From the NCBI GenBank assembly GCA_023313575.1, contig JAJTTP010000015.1:434001-498000 (forward strand): 64,000 bases of DNA. Reading direction: 5' to 3'. The position numbers were made by a program, and so were the translations under genes. Shown in pieces: positions 12,105 to 23,517 of the stretch (position 1 is the stretch's first letter; every line of letters starts with the position of its first letter). Below the pieces are notes generated by a model that saw only the letters and a program-made list of their open reading frames with translations, did not search any database and was not told the DNA's origin. The stretch is from Eutypella sp. D-1 (Eukaryota > Ascomycota > Sordariomycetes > Xylariales > Diatrypaceae).

Positions 12105-14813
12105 ATGATGGCCGCCGGGACCGATTGGAATTCACGTAAGCGAAAGGCCATACAATCGGTCTTCCAAACCGAGATATCGCAGCCAACTCCTGTTTCGACG
12201 CCAGTGGGGCGATATTCAGACCAAACCCAACCGTTTGGGGGCCCCTTATCTCAGCATCAGCATCAGCATCAGCCTCAACCTACAGTCACCTCCAAATGGG
12301 CTGAATCCGCCTCGCCGCCTCAGCTGCGACAGCACCACCGCCAGCAGTCCCGGCAATTCGTCACTACCCCAGAGAACACTCACGCCTCACATCAGACCCG
12401 CTTTGACAGGTCGTGGCACGTTGTTACGTCACGCATTGCCCTACCACCATCCGTGACAGCCGAAGACTCTTTCGGCTCGCTACCTAACTCGCAAGAGTTA
12501 GCGGCGGCGGACGAGGGCGGCGTGTTCGAGAACGCCTTGCGAGATGTTCTGGACCCAGCCTCGCGCCTCCCCCTCGCGGCACACACCGAGGACATCCTGA
12601 CTTGGCACACCCAGCAGGTACGATTGCACTTCGTCAGTCACGTGCTTCCCCTGCTGGCCGTCTGCGATGGTCACGCAGACCAGACACAGGTGCTTTTGGG
12701 GACCATACGGACGCTCGAGGCGGCACGAAGACAGTATTTCTTCGGCCTGGCGCTCATCGTGCGGGCCATGGCCCGGGAGGACGCAGACCGTGCACTAAAC
12801 AAGTTTCAGCGGGAACTTCATGCCATCGTGGGGAACTCCATGTCGGGTGCCTTGGTGAATGCACTAAGGATAGTCATGGGCCAGTTGATGAGAGTCGTCC
12901 TGGGGATGAATACCCCAGGTGTTACCCCTCCACGAGACGACATCCCTGGTTCTGATATCGAGATAAACAGAAAAGAGTTGTTGCAGCTCGTTAACTCACT
13001 CTGCGACGTTGGCCTCGCTGGAGAGCGGTTTCAGATTCTCTTCGCCGAACTATTAGATGGGATGATGGTTACATATGTGCAAGAATCATTCGCGGGCATG
13101 TGGGAGCCTGAGCTAGACCTCGATCACAAGCTATGGAATCCTATGCGGCCAAATACCCAGCCGCGATGTATCAGGGAGCTTTCGAACTGGGTTGAGAACC
13201 ACTACGCCAGGCTAGCCGTAGAAGTAACAACCCGACTAGGGGGCGTCCAGGTTTCCTGGACAGATGTGGAAAAATGGAAGGAAATCGCAGTCGGGCGGCT
13301 TGCAAGCCTCCGGATTAAGGAGTTATTCGACATTGTTGTGAGCTGGCCGAACAGCAATGGCGGCATTGAAGACCTGCGCTTTGCCGTCACGACGCCGCCG
13401 AGACGGCTACAGCTTACGGATGCATTCTCGGCTGCATTGCAGAAGCGCCTATTACACTCTGGGCGCTCGACGCTAGACATACTACGAACCTATATCGCTA
13501 TGATCCGGACATTTCATAAGCTGGATCACTCTAGAGTGCTACTAGACCGGGTTGCCTACTCCTTACAGCTATATCTATGTACTAGGGAAGACACGGTTCG
13601 AATCATCGTGGCCGGTCTGCTATCTAGCCCTAAAGAAGTCAACACGGAGGCGCAGAAGCACAAATTGGTAGAGCTGGTCGATCTACTATACGATCCGGAC
13701 CAATACCGCTCCGAGCGTCAAGACGACGAATGGGATGACTTGACATGGGTCCCCCCGCCAATAGACGCTGGCTCTAATTACAAACGCCGGAAATCCGAGG
13801 ACGTCATTGGAACTCTGATCGGTGCCTTAGGTTCAGCGGACGTGTTCATCAAAGAGTTCCAAAACATCATTGGCCAGCGGCTGCTCTCCGAGCAGGTGGG
13901 CTTCGAGCAGGAGATCGGGGTTCTCGGCCTCTTGAAGAAACGCTTCGGCGATGCCTCGCTGCAGGCTTGCGACGTAATGATGAAGGACATCCAAGACTCG
14001 AGGAGGCTGGACGGCGTCATCCAGCGAGGAGCCATCAGCCATCCTGACTGGGGACAGCGTGCGTGGATGATCCACGCCAGGATCCTGTCACGGCTCTTCT
14101 GGCCCGATATGGGCGAGGAACGGTTCGTCCTGCCGGCGAGCGTGGTCGAGATGCAGCAGAAGTATGAGGCCATCTTCGAGCACGTAAAACCATCCCGCAA
14201 GATGAAGTGGCTCAACCATCTCGGGCAAGCGACAGTGGAACTCGAGTTCGAAGACCGCGCATTCGTGGAGGAAGTCCACACGTACGAAGCCGCCGTTATA
14301 AACTGCTTCGGTGAGGAGGAGGGCGCCTCATCCTCTTGGGCGTTTGACGACCTGTGGATGAAGTTGGAGATGGACGAGGACCTCCTGATGGCGGCGCTCG
14401 AATTTTGGGTGAAGAAGCGTGTCCTGCATAGGAGCGAGGACGGGATCTACACCGTCATCGAACGCCTCTCGGACGCAGAAAAGGGGCCGTCCGGTGCCTC
14501 CCTGCCAGCGACGTCGCCAGGGAAGGCGGGCCCGGCGGCCGCTCCTCGCCGAGGCGGCGAAGGAGGAGCGAAAGCCGGCGGCATTAGCGAAAAGGAGAGG
14601 GAGAAGCGGCAGGTGTACTGGCAGTTCATCGTGGGTATGCTGACCAACTCGAGCCCGGCGATGCCGCTCGGCCAGATCGCCATGATGATGAAGATGCTCA
14701 TTGCCGAGGGCTTCCCCTGGAGCAACGAGGAACTGCAGGAGTTCCTCGGCGAGAAAGTCGCCGCCGGCGAACTCGAGCTCACCGGCGGCAAGTACAGGCT
14801 CGTTAAGAACTAA
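12105..14813 (+). CDS. APC2: Anaphase-promoting complex subunit 2 (cullin-family scaffold, 902 aa)
   Basis: A single uninterrupted exon. Apc2 is the cullin-like subunit of the APC/C ubiquitin ligase; with the RING subunit Apc11 it forms the catalytic core that ubiquitinates securin and cyclins in mitosis. The first 110 residues are Gln/Ser/Pro-rich and poorly conserved. Helical cullin repeats fill the middle. The cullin-homology block is visible around residues 400-510 (KELFDIVVSWPNS, then REDTVRIIVAGLLS). The last 75 residues, starting near EKEREKRQVYWQFIVGML, form the winged-helix B domain typical of Apc2. A Gly/Ala/Lys-rich linker at about 790-825 precedes it. Two ATGs sit in tandem (12105 and 12108); either could be the start. 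Length fits filamentous fungal Apc2. Confidence 0.95.
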   Translation: MMAAGTDWNSRKRKAIQSVFQTEISQPTPVSTPVGRYSDQTQPFGGPLSQHQHQHQPQPTVTSKWAESASPPQLRQHHRQQSRQFVTTPENTHASHQTRFDRSWHVVTSRIALPPSVTAEDSFGSLPNSQELAAADEGGVFENALRDVLDPASRLPLAAHTEDILTWHTQQVRLHFVSHVLPLLAVCDGHADQTQVLLGTIRTLEAARRQYFFGLALIVRAMAREDADRALNKFQRELHAIVGNSMSGALVNALRIVMGQLMRVVLGMNTPGVTPPRDDIPGSDIEINRKELLQLVNSLCDVGLAGERFQILFAELLDGMMVTYVQESFAGMWEPELDLDHKLWNPMRPNTQPRCIRELSNWVENHYARLAVEVTTRLGGVQVSWTDVEKWKEIAVGRLASLRIKELFDIVVSWPNSNGGIEDLRFAVTTPPRRLQLTDAFSAALQKRLLHSGRSTLDILRTYIAMIRTFHKLDHSRVLLDRVAYSLQLYLCTREDTVRIIVAGLLSSPKEVNTEAQKHKLVELVDLLYDPDQYRSERQDDEWDDLTWVPPPIDAGSNYKRRKSEDVIGTLIGALGSADVFIKEFQNIIGQRLLSEQVGFEQEIGVLGLLKKRFGDASLQACDVMMKDIQDSRRLDGVIQRGAISHPDWGQRAWMIHARILSRLFWPDMGEERFVLPASVVEMQQKYEAIFEHVKPSRKMKWLNHLGQATVELEFEDRAFVEEVHTYEAAVINCFGEEEGASSSWAFDDLWMKLEMDEDLLMAALEFWVKKRVLHRSEDGIYTVIERLSDAEKGPSGASLPATSPGKAGPAAAPRRGGEGGAKAGGISEKEREKRQVYWQFIVGMLTNSSPAMPLGQIAMMMKMLIAEGFPWSNEELQEFLGEKVAAGELELTGGKYRLVKN

Positions 14814-17330
14814 GAGCTGGCTCTACTGGACAGATGACAAATATCATGACTACCATGAGCACGGGGTGTAGTGGTCGGATGAGATCAGTATAGCCGATTA
14901 GCGAGGCTGGCCCGGGTGGTTAATGCAGGACTGCGACAATCGATAGAAGGTCCGTTCATCCGTTTCGTTCCTACACGTTGCATACGATACCAGAGGTGCG
15001 GAGAAAGATACAGTAGCCACATATTCAAAAAGGAGGCGGCTCTTACATTATGGCAACGCAGTTGCACAACAGCCGTGGGACTCCAGATAATAATATGCAG
15101 CTGCATTCCTATCACCACTTCTCTCCGTCGGTAATGAACTAAAATACTTCTACCCGCGATGTATATGAAGGACTTGTCATTGCTTGCATCTCTTGTCGCT
15201 CATCTACATTTATAGAAGTTGCCCTCTTCTCAGGTACCCCCCCCTTATTATTGAAAGCTGTAAATTTGAAGGTAGTCACATCTCCGGGTGGTCCCGGTCC
15301 GCTCGTCTGAAAGCTGCCAACCCATATGAAGTGTCAATTCAAAAACGAGGGATGAAGTAAATTAGTTCAAGACACGGGAAACTGGCTAGCGATAACCCCA
15401 TGGCGTCCTGCGATATCTGTCGGTATTATTCTAAAGATTCATCAATGACCCTGCCCTATGATATAGACGGTGTTACAAAGTCCCGTTTCTGAGCCGTCCC
15501 AACTCGCTTATTCTAGACCTGAGGGTAGGGTAGGAAGTGAAGGTAATGAGGCTATCCGAGATACCAAGGACTTAGCTGCGCAGCCCACGGCGTGCGAGAT
15601 AGGGACACTCGGCTATGCGTTTATGAAATCGATCAGTTACAACTGCGCCATACCTAAACCTCACGCCTGTCCATATATAAGTCCTTTGCCAAAAAGAAAA
15701 AAAAGGGTGATATGAAACCATGCTCCATACTGCACGAGGACTCCCTACACGTCACTGATATACAAATGTCATTTAGATCTTACGATACCCTCACACTCCC
15801 TGGAATTCCCAACACGCTGTTCGTAGCACTATTGAGAGGTGTCGTATCATTGTCCGAATGATCATCGCAACCCCCTTCGATGTCCCCAATACCTGGGTGT
15901 AGGATGCGTAACCATACTTACCAGAATGGGCTCTTATATCTAGCATCGTCGACAAGAGAAGAGAATACCGATCTAGTTAGGTAGCAGGGGCGACACGTGC
16001 ATATCTGTACTTTATTCTAGCCCACACCACCTTCTATACTGCATCAACAGCCCCTTGGTTTCGCCGAAGGTATTAACGACACTTTCGTTGAGGCCCTTTA
16101 ACATGGTCTGTTCGCTCGTCTCCAGCAAACCCCAAAGAAATGCCAAGACCGTCAGATCGGCCACACCTCCTGAGAAGGAAATGACCAATTGCCGAATTAA
16201 GTTGCGAGATCGCAAGGTAGGGAGGGGGGTTGACAGTAAGTTTAAACGGCTGCCTGTTCAGATGCGTCAGCAATATGACGTACGGTCATCTTGATCCGGG
16301 TGTCGTCTAGGCAGACAGACTATGATGAAGAGAGGGGTTAGGGGTATGAGAGATCGCGCGTATGATACAATAATATCCATCTTCGACTAAAATATTACCT
16401 GCGGTAGATTACAACTTTAGGGGGGTCACCTATCATCTTTAGGCTTTTATTTATTTATTTGCTGCTACGACGTAAGTAATACTCCATCCCTCTATCCCTG
16501 CAAGCCATTTTTTACAAGGCCAGCCATAGGCGAGGAGTCATCGTCGGCCGCCGGCCGGCCAGCCGACATAGGCGTGCCACTAATAGCCGTAGTACTTACT
16601 ACCTTCGGCCCCCTTATCCACACGTCCAGCTCCGCTTCATCGTGAACACCATTAGGCTTGGGTAGACGTGGTGGCGCAATGGGACTTAATTCCTTTTTAA
16701 TGAAATGAGAGAAAGAAAGACCTGTAGCCTAGCCTCATATATGCAAACTAGCCAAAGGGGAGGGTCCCCAAGAAGTCTTATAAGCTACATACATACATGC
16801 CGGTGCTCGTCAGCAACGACGTCGGCCCATGCCCATTACCGCATGGCGTCACGGCACATCTGCCTGGATCTCCCCACCTCTCCATACATTCCCGGCGGGA
16901 ACAGGGGACCGACGCGATGGCAGCTTCGCGGACCCCCCCCCTCTGCCCCGGTCTTGACAAGGCAACTTTTGGTACGTCGTAGTATTGCATGCTAGGATAT
17001 GTTGGGGGCTCCGGGTGTCGGAAGGGGATTTAAAGTATAGATATATATATAAGTAGGCAGCCAAATCTCCTGCCTCTAATCTGAAGATTCAGATCTAGAA
17101 GTCTGAGGTTTTGAGATCACCAGCGAATAAACACGCATTCATCTATACACACGAACTACTCAAAACCAACTACTAGAGATCTTGGGAATCTCGTCGGTAT
17201 ACTCACCGAACGTAACCTCGCCCGTATACGTCAAAACCTCGAGTAGACACAAAGAGCCATCAATCAGCCTCTCGCGCAAACTCCCCGCCAACATAACACA
17301 CAAACCAGAAACCAGAAACAGCACACCACC
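14814..17330. other. Intergenic region between APC2 and a small Ser-rich ORF
   Basis: No supported gene. A GC-rich, nearly self-complementary run lies around 16538-16565, and a TTTA repeat lies near 16445-16460. The stretch 17090-17330 is CA-rich with ACAACAC words leading into the CACCATGAG start of the next ORF, as in a fungal 5' leader. Confidence 0.5.
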
Positions 17331-17600
17331 ATGAGTTCCGCACACAACAACAACAGCCCCTCTCCACCCACTAAGAACGGCACAGCAGACGACAGCGCCT
17401 CGACCTTCTCAGGCAGTACACTCAGCAGCGCCAAATCGTTCCTCAAGGGGCGGTTCTCTTCTTCCTCCTCCACCTCCAGCAAGAAGGATAAGAGTAAGGA
17501 CAAGCGGAGAAGTAACAAGGACCAGACGGCCGCTTCCGGTCCCAGCGCGAGCGAGATCCAGAGGCGGGCTTTGCGCGGGCAGTTGGTGAATCATACCTGA
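17331..17600 (+). CDS. Small Ser/Lys-rich hypothetical protein (89 aa)
   Basis: A short single-exon frame with a good start context (CACCATGAG). The first half is Ser/Thr/Asn-rich. The middle has a Ser run (FSSSSSTSSKK) followed by a basic segment (KKDKSKDKRRSNKD, about residues 50-64). The end (SEIQRRALRGQLVNHT) is a possible short amphipathic helix. There is no signal peptide and no membrane segment. It could be a real small conserved protein, since codon use and low complexity resemble the neighbouring genes. I do not recognise it and assign no function. A run of ten G follows the stop codon. Confidence 0.5.
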   Translation: MSSAHNNNSPSPPTKNGTADDSASTFSGSTLSSAKSFLKGRFSSSSSTSSKKDKSKDKRRSNKDQTAASGPSASEIQRRALRGQLVNHT

Positions 17601-18036
17601 GTGGGATGGAAAAGGGGGGGGGCGCTTGCAATAGACACGACGTGATGAAGTGATTGACTTGTTAAATGATGGGACGGCGGCAATCGTAATATCAAGATAG
17701 AGCTGCGGGTTATTATTCATGGGGGGTTTAAATCGGAAAAAATGGGTATCTTTATCTTTATTATTGAATGACGACCATCTGCTTCTTCGTTGTCTTGATC
17801 TACCTAGACACACGTCACGACAGCAGCAGCCTTATTATTTTTTTTTTTGGCAGCTCTACGACTTCATATCACGTAACATCTCAGAACATCATCTCGTCTT
17901 GTGATATGCCTGCACCCCTCTACACGTAGAGAACCAGCTCTGCGAGGGCTTCACACCACCATGGAAACAAAAGGTAAGGGGCGTGGGAATTCCGGGGGGT
18001 GGAGGGCTAGGAGTTAAAACGCTAGTAGATCTAGGA
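17601..18036. other. 3' intergenic region between convergent genes
   Basis: Separates the small ORF (+) from Ask1 (-). It contains A/T-rich runs, including a poly-T stretch near 17840, that suit 3' ends on both strands. I see no gene. Confidence 0.5.
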
Positions 18037-19744
18037 TCAGAACGTGTCGTCGAGGATGTCCTTGTTCATCTTGACCATGGTGGGGCTATACTCGGACCCC
18101 TCGCCGTCCGCGTCGGCGGGCGCGGCGCCGGCCGAGATGAGGATGTCGTCGACGATGCGGCGGCTGGCCTCGCGCGCGGGCGTCTGCATCAATTTGCTGG
18201 GCGGCAGCGCGAACTGGATCGTCTTGGGCGGACTCATGCCCCCGAACAGCACCCCGCCCGTGTCCTCCTCGCTGTCGTCGCTTTCCCACATGATCTCGTC
18301 CGGGTCCCGCTTCACCTTGTCCTTGCCCTTGCCTTTCCCCTCGTCTGCGAACACGTCCTTCGTCTTCCGCGTAGTCGTCGGCGTCTGCACGCTCACGCCC
18401 GGTGTCCGCGGGGGCTCACCAGCGGCGGCGGCAGCCGCCGCCCGCCCGGCTTGGACCCGGCGTCCACGTGCTGCCTTCGCCGGCGACATGTACAGGTCGC
18501 TCCGCAGTTTCGGGATGGCCATCTCGGGGGAGCTCATGGGGCTGTCGGCCCAGAGGGCCCTGCGCGTGCGGTCCTGGTCCTTGTCCTGATCTCTGTCCTT
18601 GCCGGGTGTGAGGCCCAGGCCCCGGCCCGCGGCCGTCAGCGTCGTGCCCTTGTGTGGCGTCGCTTGTATGCGGTAGTTCTTGTCCAGCACGCGGTGCAGA
18701 AGCGGGTCCTTGCTCTTGCGCTCCGGGGATTGCAGGCGTCGCTGTAATGTCGGGTCGTCGAATAGTAGCGATGATGACCGCCCCGTCATCGTCATATCCG
18801 GGAGGCGCGTCGCTGCCGTCGCGGTGCCGTGCGGGGGCAGCTCCATCGTATCATCGTTGTCATCGGTGCCCGCGTTCTCCCCTTCGGTGTCCACAAGTAC
18901 GACAGTGTCCTCCCCGGCATCGTCGCCATCGCCGTCGCCATCCTTGAGCTCGCGTCGCAGCTTTTCGTACGGCGAGTCGAAATCCGCGACATGCTGCTGC
19001 TGCTGTCGTTGCTGCTGCGACTTCAGGGATTTCGAGACGGGCGCCCGCGGGGTGCTGCCCGTCATCTCGGCATCGTCGAGGAGGGACTCCTCCACATCGC
19101 CCCGCTGCTGTTTCTGTCGCTGATGGTGTTCCTGGTAGCCGGACTGCTCGGCCGTCGCGTCGTCATCGTCGCCTTCGTTGTCCTGGGTAACGGTGTAATC
19201 CGTGGTGGTGTCGGCGAGGGTAGTCTCGGCAGCGGTAGTCTCGTCTTCGCCCGCTAGCTCTTCGTAGCCGGAGAGGGAGACGTTTGCGGAGGCCTCGAAG
19301 AATTGTTTCCAGAACTAATACGGGGAGGGAGGGAGGGGAGGGTTTCGGTAATCGTTAGCTACTTAAGGGACATAACAAAACACCAAGGCACGGACGGTCT
19401 CATCATGTAAATAATGCAATATGAACGAAGAACGAAGAACACGAACCTTGGAGGCTTCCCACACGGACTTGGAGTGCTCGCCATACTGCTCAACAAGGGG
19501 CAAGATACTGGTAGTAACAATACGGTGCGCCTTGCTGAAATTATGATCGATCTCTTTTTTTCAAGAAAAAATGAACAAGAAAGTGTCAAGTCAAGTCAGC
19601 TCAGCTGAAAAAATGAAGAATATCGTTACATTTAGGGGGGGGGGGGTGACCGCTTGCGTACGTACCCTGAAGTGTGAGGGTGATTGACTGCTCGAGTTTC
19701 TCAAGTTCCTCGGTCAAGGTGAGATTCCTCCCCGAAGACGACAT
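18037..19744 (-). CDS. ASK1: DASH/Dam1 complex subunit Ask1 (487 aa)
   Basis: Three exons on the minus strand: 19744-19666, 19553-19447 and 19314-18037. Ask1 belongs to the DASH ring that couples kinetochores to spindle microtubules. The conserved N-terminal region (residues 1 to about 80) is split over the three exons and contains the family signatures LTLTEELEKLEQSITLTLQ, EIDHNFSKAHRIVTTSILP and the FWKQFFEASANVSLSGYEE-type segment. The long C-terminal part is acidic, Gln/Ala-rich and disordered. It holds several SP/TP sites, as expected for a CDK substrate, and ends with the conserved motif SPPKTIQFALPPSKLMQTPA. Fungal Ask1 proteins vary in length mainly through this tail. Intron 1 carries a 12-C tract on the coding strand. 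Confidence 0.93.
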
Positions 19745-20713
19745 TTTGTTTTCGTGGCCGTGGCAATTGGTTATTCACAGTCTTTGAACATGTGATGAGG
19801 TTGGGAAAGAAACGATAATAATGTTGACTTTGGGTGGGTTGCGTTCAAAACAACCGTGGACCCCACTAATAGATACCTACTTAGGTAGGCTGGCAGGGCT
19901 GGTACTACATACATACATACGGCACCTTGGTAGTGGGGGTTCTGAGCTTTAGCGGGGGAGGGGAAATTTGTGGCTTAACACGCGTGTTATACATACTTAC
20001 TTAGGTACTTACTTAGGTACCCAAGTAGGTAGGTAAAGGAGCACCAAGCATTTGCCATAGCTTCCATAGGTAATACGATAGAAGGGACCTGGATACATGT
20101 ACCTAGTACATAAAAGAACATAAATATAGAGGATGTCAACGTTTATATTCATCGTTGACGCATTTCATACTTCTTCTGAAGTTATATTGAGTTTCTTTTC
20201 GAGGCAAAGCCAATATATATATTCACGTCGTAGCTAAGTAGAGGAAGCAACCTCATTCAGTCCTTAAATAGTGCCAGTAGCTCATCCCCCTCCGACCCCC
20301 CTTGGCTTCCACTCTTATCAAGTATCCTCTCCATGTAATCTAAGTAGTTATCCCTAACACCGCCAAATAAGTAAAACAGGAACATACAAACTCAGAACCA
20401 AACTTCGTCTTCTCTTCTCTTTCGGTCTGATTTTCGATGCTTCCTCATCATAACATAGAATTGTCTAGGCAAATATAAAAAAAAGGGGGAGCGGCCAAGC
20501 TCGTTCTCTCTAGAAACATTGAAAAAAAAAGGGGGGGGGGGGGCAAGGGGGGTTATTCGTGATCCCATCCCACCCGTGTAGATACACACATCATGAAGAG
20601 CACCCATACGACGGGCCGTAACAATAACATAGATACATAAGTAATCAAGGGCGCGCACGCCCGATTCGCCCGTCGTGCGTGCGTGCGACTTCGTCATACA
20701 TCATCATTCCACA
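19745..20713. other. Intergenic region upstream of Ask1
   Basis: Contains the Ask1 promoter and the 3' end of the next minus-strand gene. A 14-bp perfect palindrome, TAACACGCGTGTTA, lies at 19976-19989 and includes ACGCGT. ACTTAGGTAC words recur at 19990-20035. A poly-A/poly-G junction lies at about 20522-20543. No gene is supported. Confidence 0.55.
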
Positions 20714-23517
20714 TCAGTCACGTAAACTGGACAACCGCTCGTCGCCGCCCCGGGGGGCAGCGGCGGCGTCGTTAGATCCCTCATCTTCCACTACCACCAC
20801 GTCCAAGGACTCAGCGGAAGCAGTACCAGCAGCTGCGCTAGTGGAAGAAGCATGCTGCTGCTGCTGCTGGCGGGCCGCCGCCGCCACCACCCCGCTCTCC
20901 CGCATCTTCGCCTTCGCCATCTTCCGCTGTCGCATGATCGCCGCGAGGTCGGCGATCGGGAGTTCGTGCAGCTCCCTGGGACGCGGCGGGCCCGCTGCCG
21001 CCGCCGCCGTCCCTTCGTATCGTGGCGGGCTGTTATTAGGCGCGGCGCGCGGGGGCTTGTGGTGCCGCGCCGTCGCTACTACCGCCGCCCGGCTCCGCGG
21101 GATGTCGAAGCATATTTCGTCGTCGTCGCTGCTCTCATCCTGCATGGCCTCGCTGCCCACGGCTGAGATGACGCCGCTGCCGATGGCAGAGTTCCGGGGT
21201 CTCGGCGGTTCCGAGGGGCGTCGCCGGTTATCGCCAAAGAGCGACGTTGCTACAGCGATGTCCGGCCCGTCGTCGTTGTCGCCGTCAGGGTCCGTGGACG
21301 CGTCGCTGGCGGGGTCGTAGAACGCGCTGAGTCGCCTCATGTGCGCCGAGGAGGGGCGCGAGGACACGGCCCCGTCGAAGAGCCCCGGGAGCTGGGAACC
21401 GTTGAATCCGTACCCGCTCTCGACGAACAGCAGGTCCTTCTCGTTCTCGCCGCGGGGCCTCCACGTGTGGTCGAACGAGTCGTCCGACGACGCGTACTCG
21501 TCGTCGATCGTGAAGATCGGGGCCGCGGGTTCCCGACGATCGAGAGATTTTGCGGGGCTCGGTTCGGTCGGGGATGATGGTATGAGGGACTGCGAGTGCC
21601 GCTGGCCTTTCCGCGGCGTGCCGCCGACGCTCGGGATCGGCGTGTTGTTGTTATGGGCGGGGTTCGAGAAGTTGAAAAATGGCACGGTCGGCGTGAGGTC
21701 GATCGACGTGGTCGGCGTGTGCCGGGACTGCGGCCTGAAGGGGCTGGAGCCTATGCTCGAGTACGTCGCCGTTTCCGAGCTGATCGAGTAGTTGCGCAGG
21801 CTGCTATTTCGCTCGGGCACGATCTCCTCGATCTCGTGCGGCCGCACGTCTTTGCTGGAAACAGAGGCGATGCTCCGCGCCCGCGCACGGCGCCCCTGGT
21901 CGTCTAGGTCTTCCCGCTGCGCCGTCGTCGTCGAGAGGGACTTGATCTCTGTTGATGTCTTAGTAGGCGAGGAGGTAGCAATTTCGTGATAAGCTATCAG
22001 CTTGTGGCTTGGGCGGACCCGGTCTTGGTGGCCATGAGACTGGACGCTATGGAGACTGCTTCGTCTGTGTTTCTTCGTTGGCGACTTCGAACCGAACGAG
22101 CCTGGAACATAGTGCATGGTCTGCCGGTTGGTCGCACGCTTGACATTGTCCGAGACTTCCTCCCAGCTAGTTGTAGATTGCTCGGATGCATTGCGACGGT
22201 GACGCGGGCCTGTCTCCGGACTCTGGCTATCCGGTTGTCGGGGTGACTCCTCGATTACCGAAGGAGTCTGAGGAGGTTGACCCAAGAGCGTTTCCTTCGT
22301 CGTGACGTCCAAGTCAAGCTCGGATAATCTCCGTAGCTTCTGCTGTACCATACTGGGCGAGCTGCTAAAATCCAGGGGCTGTGGTTTTCGTCGCCCTAGG
22401 GGTTCCTGTGCGCTCAGCATAGACGATGTCGTGGAGACGTATGAATGCAGTGAGTTCCGCCGGTTCGTCCTCTTCGTCATCGACGTTGTTGTGTTGTTAT
22501 TGTTATTGCTGGTCCAGCGCTGCTCGGAAACTTCAATAGAAGACTTCATCAAATGCACACCATAGCTGTTAGAGTTCAGGGACGCAGTCCTCAAGCCAGT
22601 GCCCATCGAATGTCGCTTATTAAGTCGCTGGGACTGGTCACTTGCATGGTCGTTGGCAATACCGGTTGGAAGTGCACCGGTATTTCGCAGGTAGACTTCC
22701 TGACCTTTAGGCGATCGCAGGTCGAACCCATTCTCGCGCAAATTGCGGTCAGCCACATCCTCACCATAGTCCCTTGCGCCGGCGGCCTGGACGCGACTCC
22801 GAAAGTCCGACGGCTTGATCGCCCACTGTGCATCGAGCAGATCGACAAATCCCTTGGAAGAAGAGCCGGAACTTATCGACGCGGCGCGTTCTGAGGCTGC
22901 AAATGGCGGCGCCGGCGGGCTGAAGGGCGAGCTAGGCTCAGCCAGCGCGGCAGACGCAGCCGATGACGTCGACCAGATCTTAGGGGGTAGCTTGTAAGGG
23001 GGCCCGTGGCGTCTGGTGGCCCTGGCCTTTTTAGGTTCGGTTCTTGTCCCATTTGGCACCTGCTGCTGGCTCGAAGGTGCCGTCCTGGGCCGTTCCGAAC
23101 TATCGGGAGGGGCCGTAGCATTAGGAGGTGGAGGTGCAGAGGAGTCAAATACGAAATGGTTGGCGTTTGGATGTGTTTTCTGAAAGGTATCCAGGAGGTT
23201 TGCACCGTTACCAGCCACGGGATAGTCACCTGCAGGTGCATTAATTTCGAGTGCGTCAATTGGCCCTGAAACGGCCGGCTTATTGGGATGCTCGTGCAAA
23301 AAATCTGGGGACTAATATCACATGTGGATTCATGCTGGCGTAGAAAGTGGTCCAGCGCAGAAATTCAATACATACCTAGAATTGGAGGGCATGCTGCCAC
23401 AGTCGCATCGTATGATTGGGCTTTGAGAGCGGCATCGTCGTGACTGACATCGTTGCTAGAAGAGGATTTCCTGATCACGAAGAATCTCAGAAACCCCATT
23501 TTGTTGTAGGGCGGCAT
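20714..23517 (-). CDS. Conserved fungal protein of unknown function, largely disordered (910 aa)
   Basis: Two exons on minus: 23517-23376 and 23304-20714. The acceptor CCCCAG rather than the nearer TTAG keeps the frame. The N-terminus (MPPYNKMGFLRFF, then QSYDATVAACPPI and GDYPVAGNGANLLDTFQK) looks like the conserved head of a filamentous-fungal family. A second conserved block follows at about residues 155-210 (KGFVDLLDAQWAIKPSDF, then DYGEDVADRNL). The rest is Ser/Pro/Arg-rich, with Asn, Gln and Ala runs and many possible phosphorylation sites. A basic helix (LAAIMRQRKMAKAKMRE) lies near the C-terminus. No enzyme motif or membrane segment is seen. The in-frame ATG at 23499 is an alternative start. 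I do not know the function; a cytoskeletal or signalling scaffold would be a guess. Confidence 0.85.

Noticed and set aside
18044..19257. Long plus-strand frames over Ask1 (and over the 910-aa gene at 20679-21989)
   Set aside because: They are antisense shadows of GC-rich low-complexity coding DNA.
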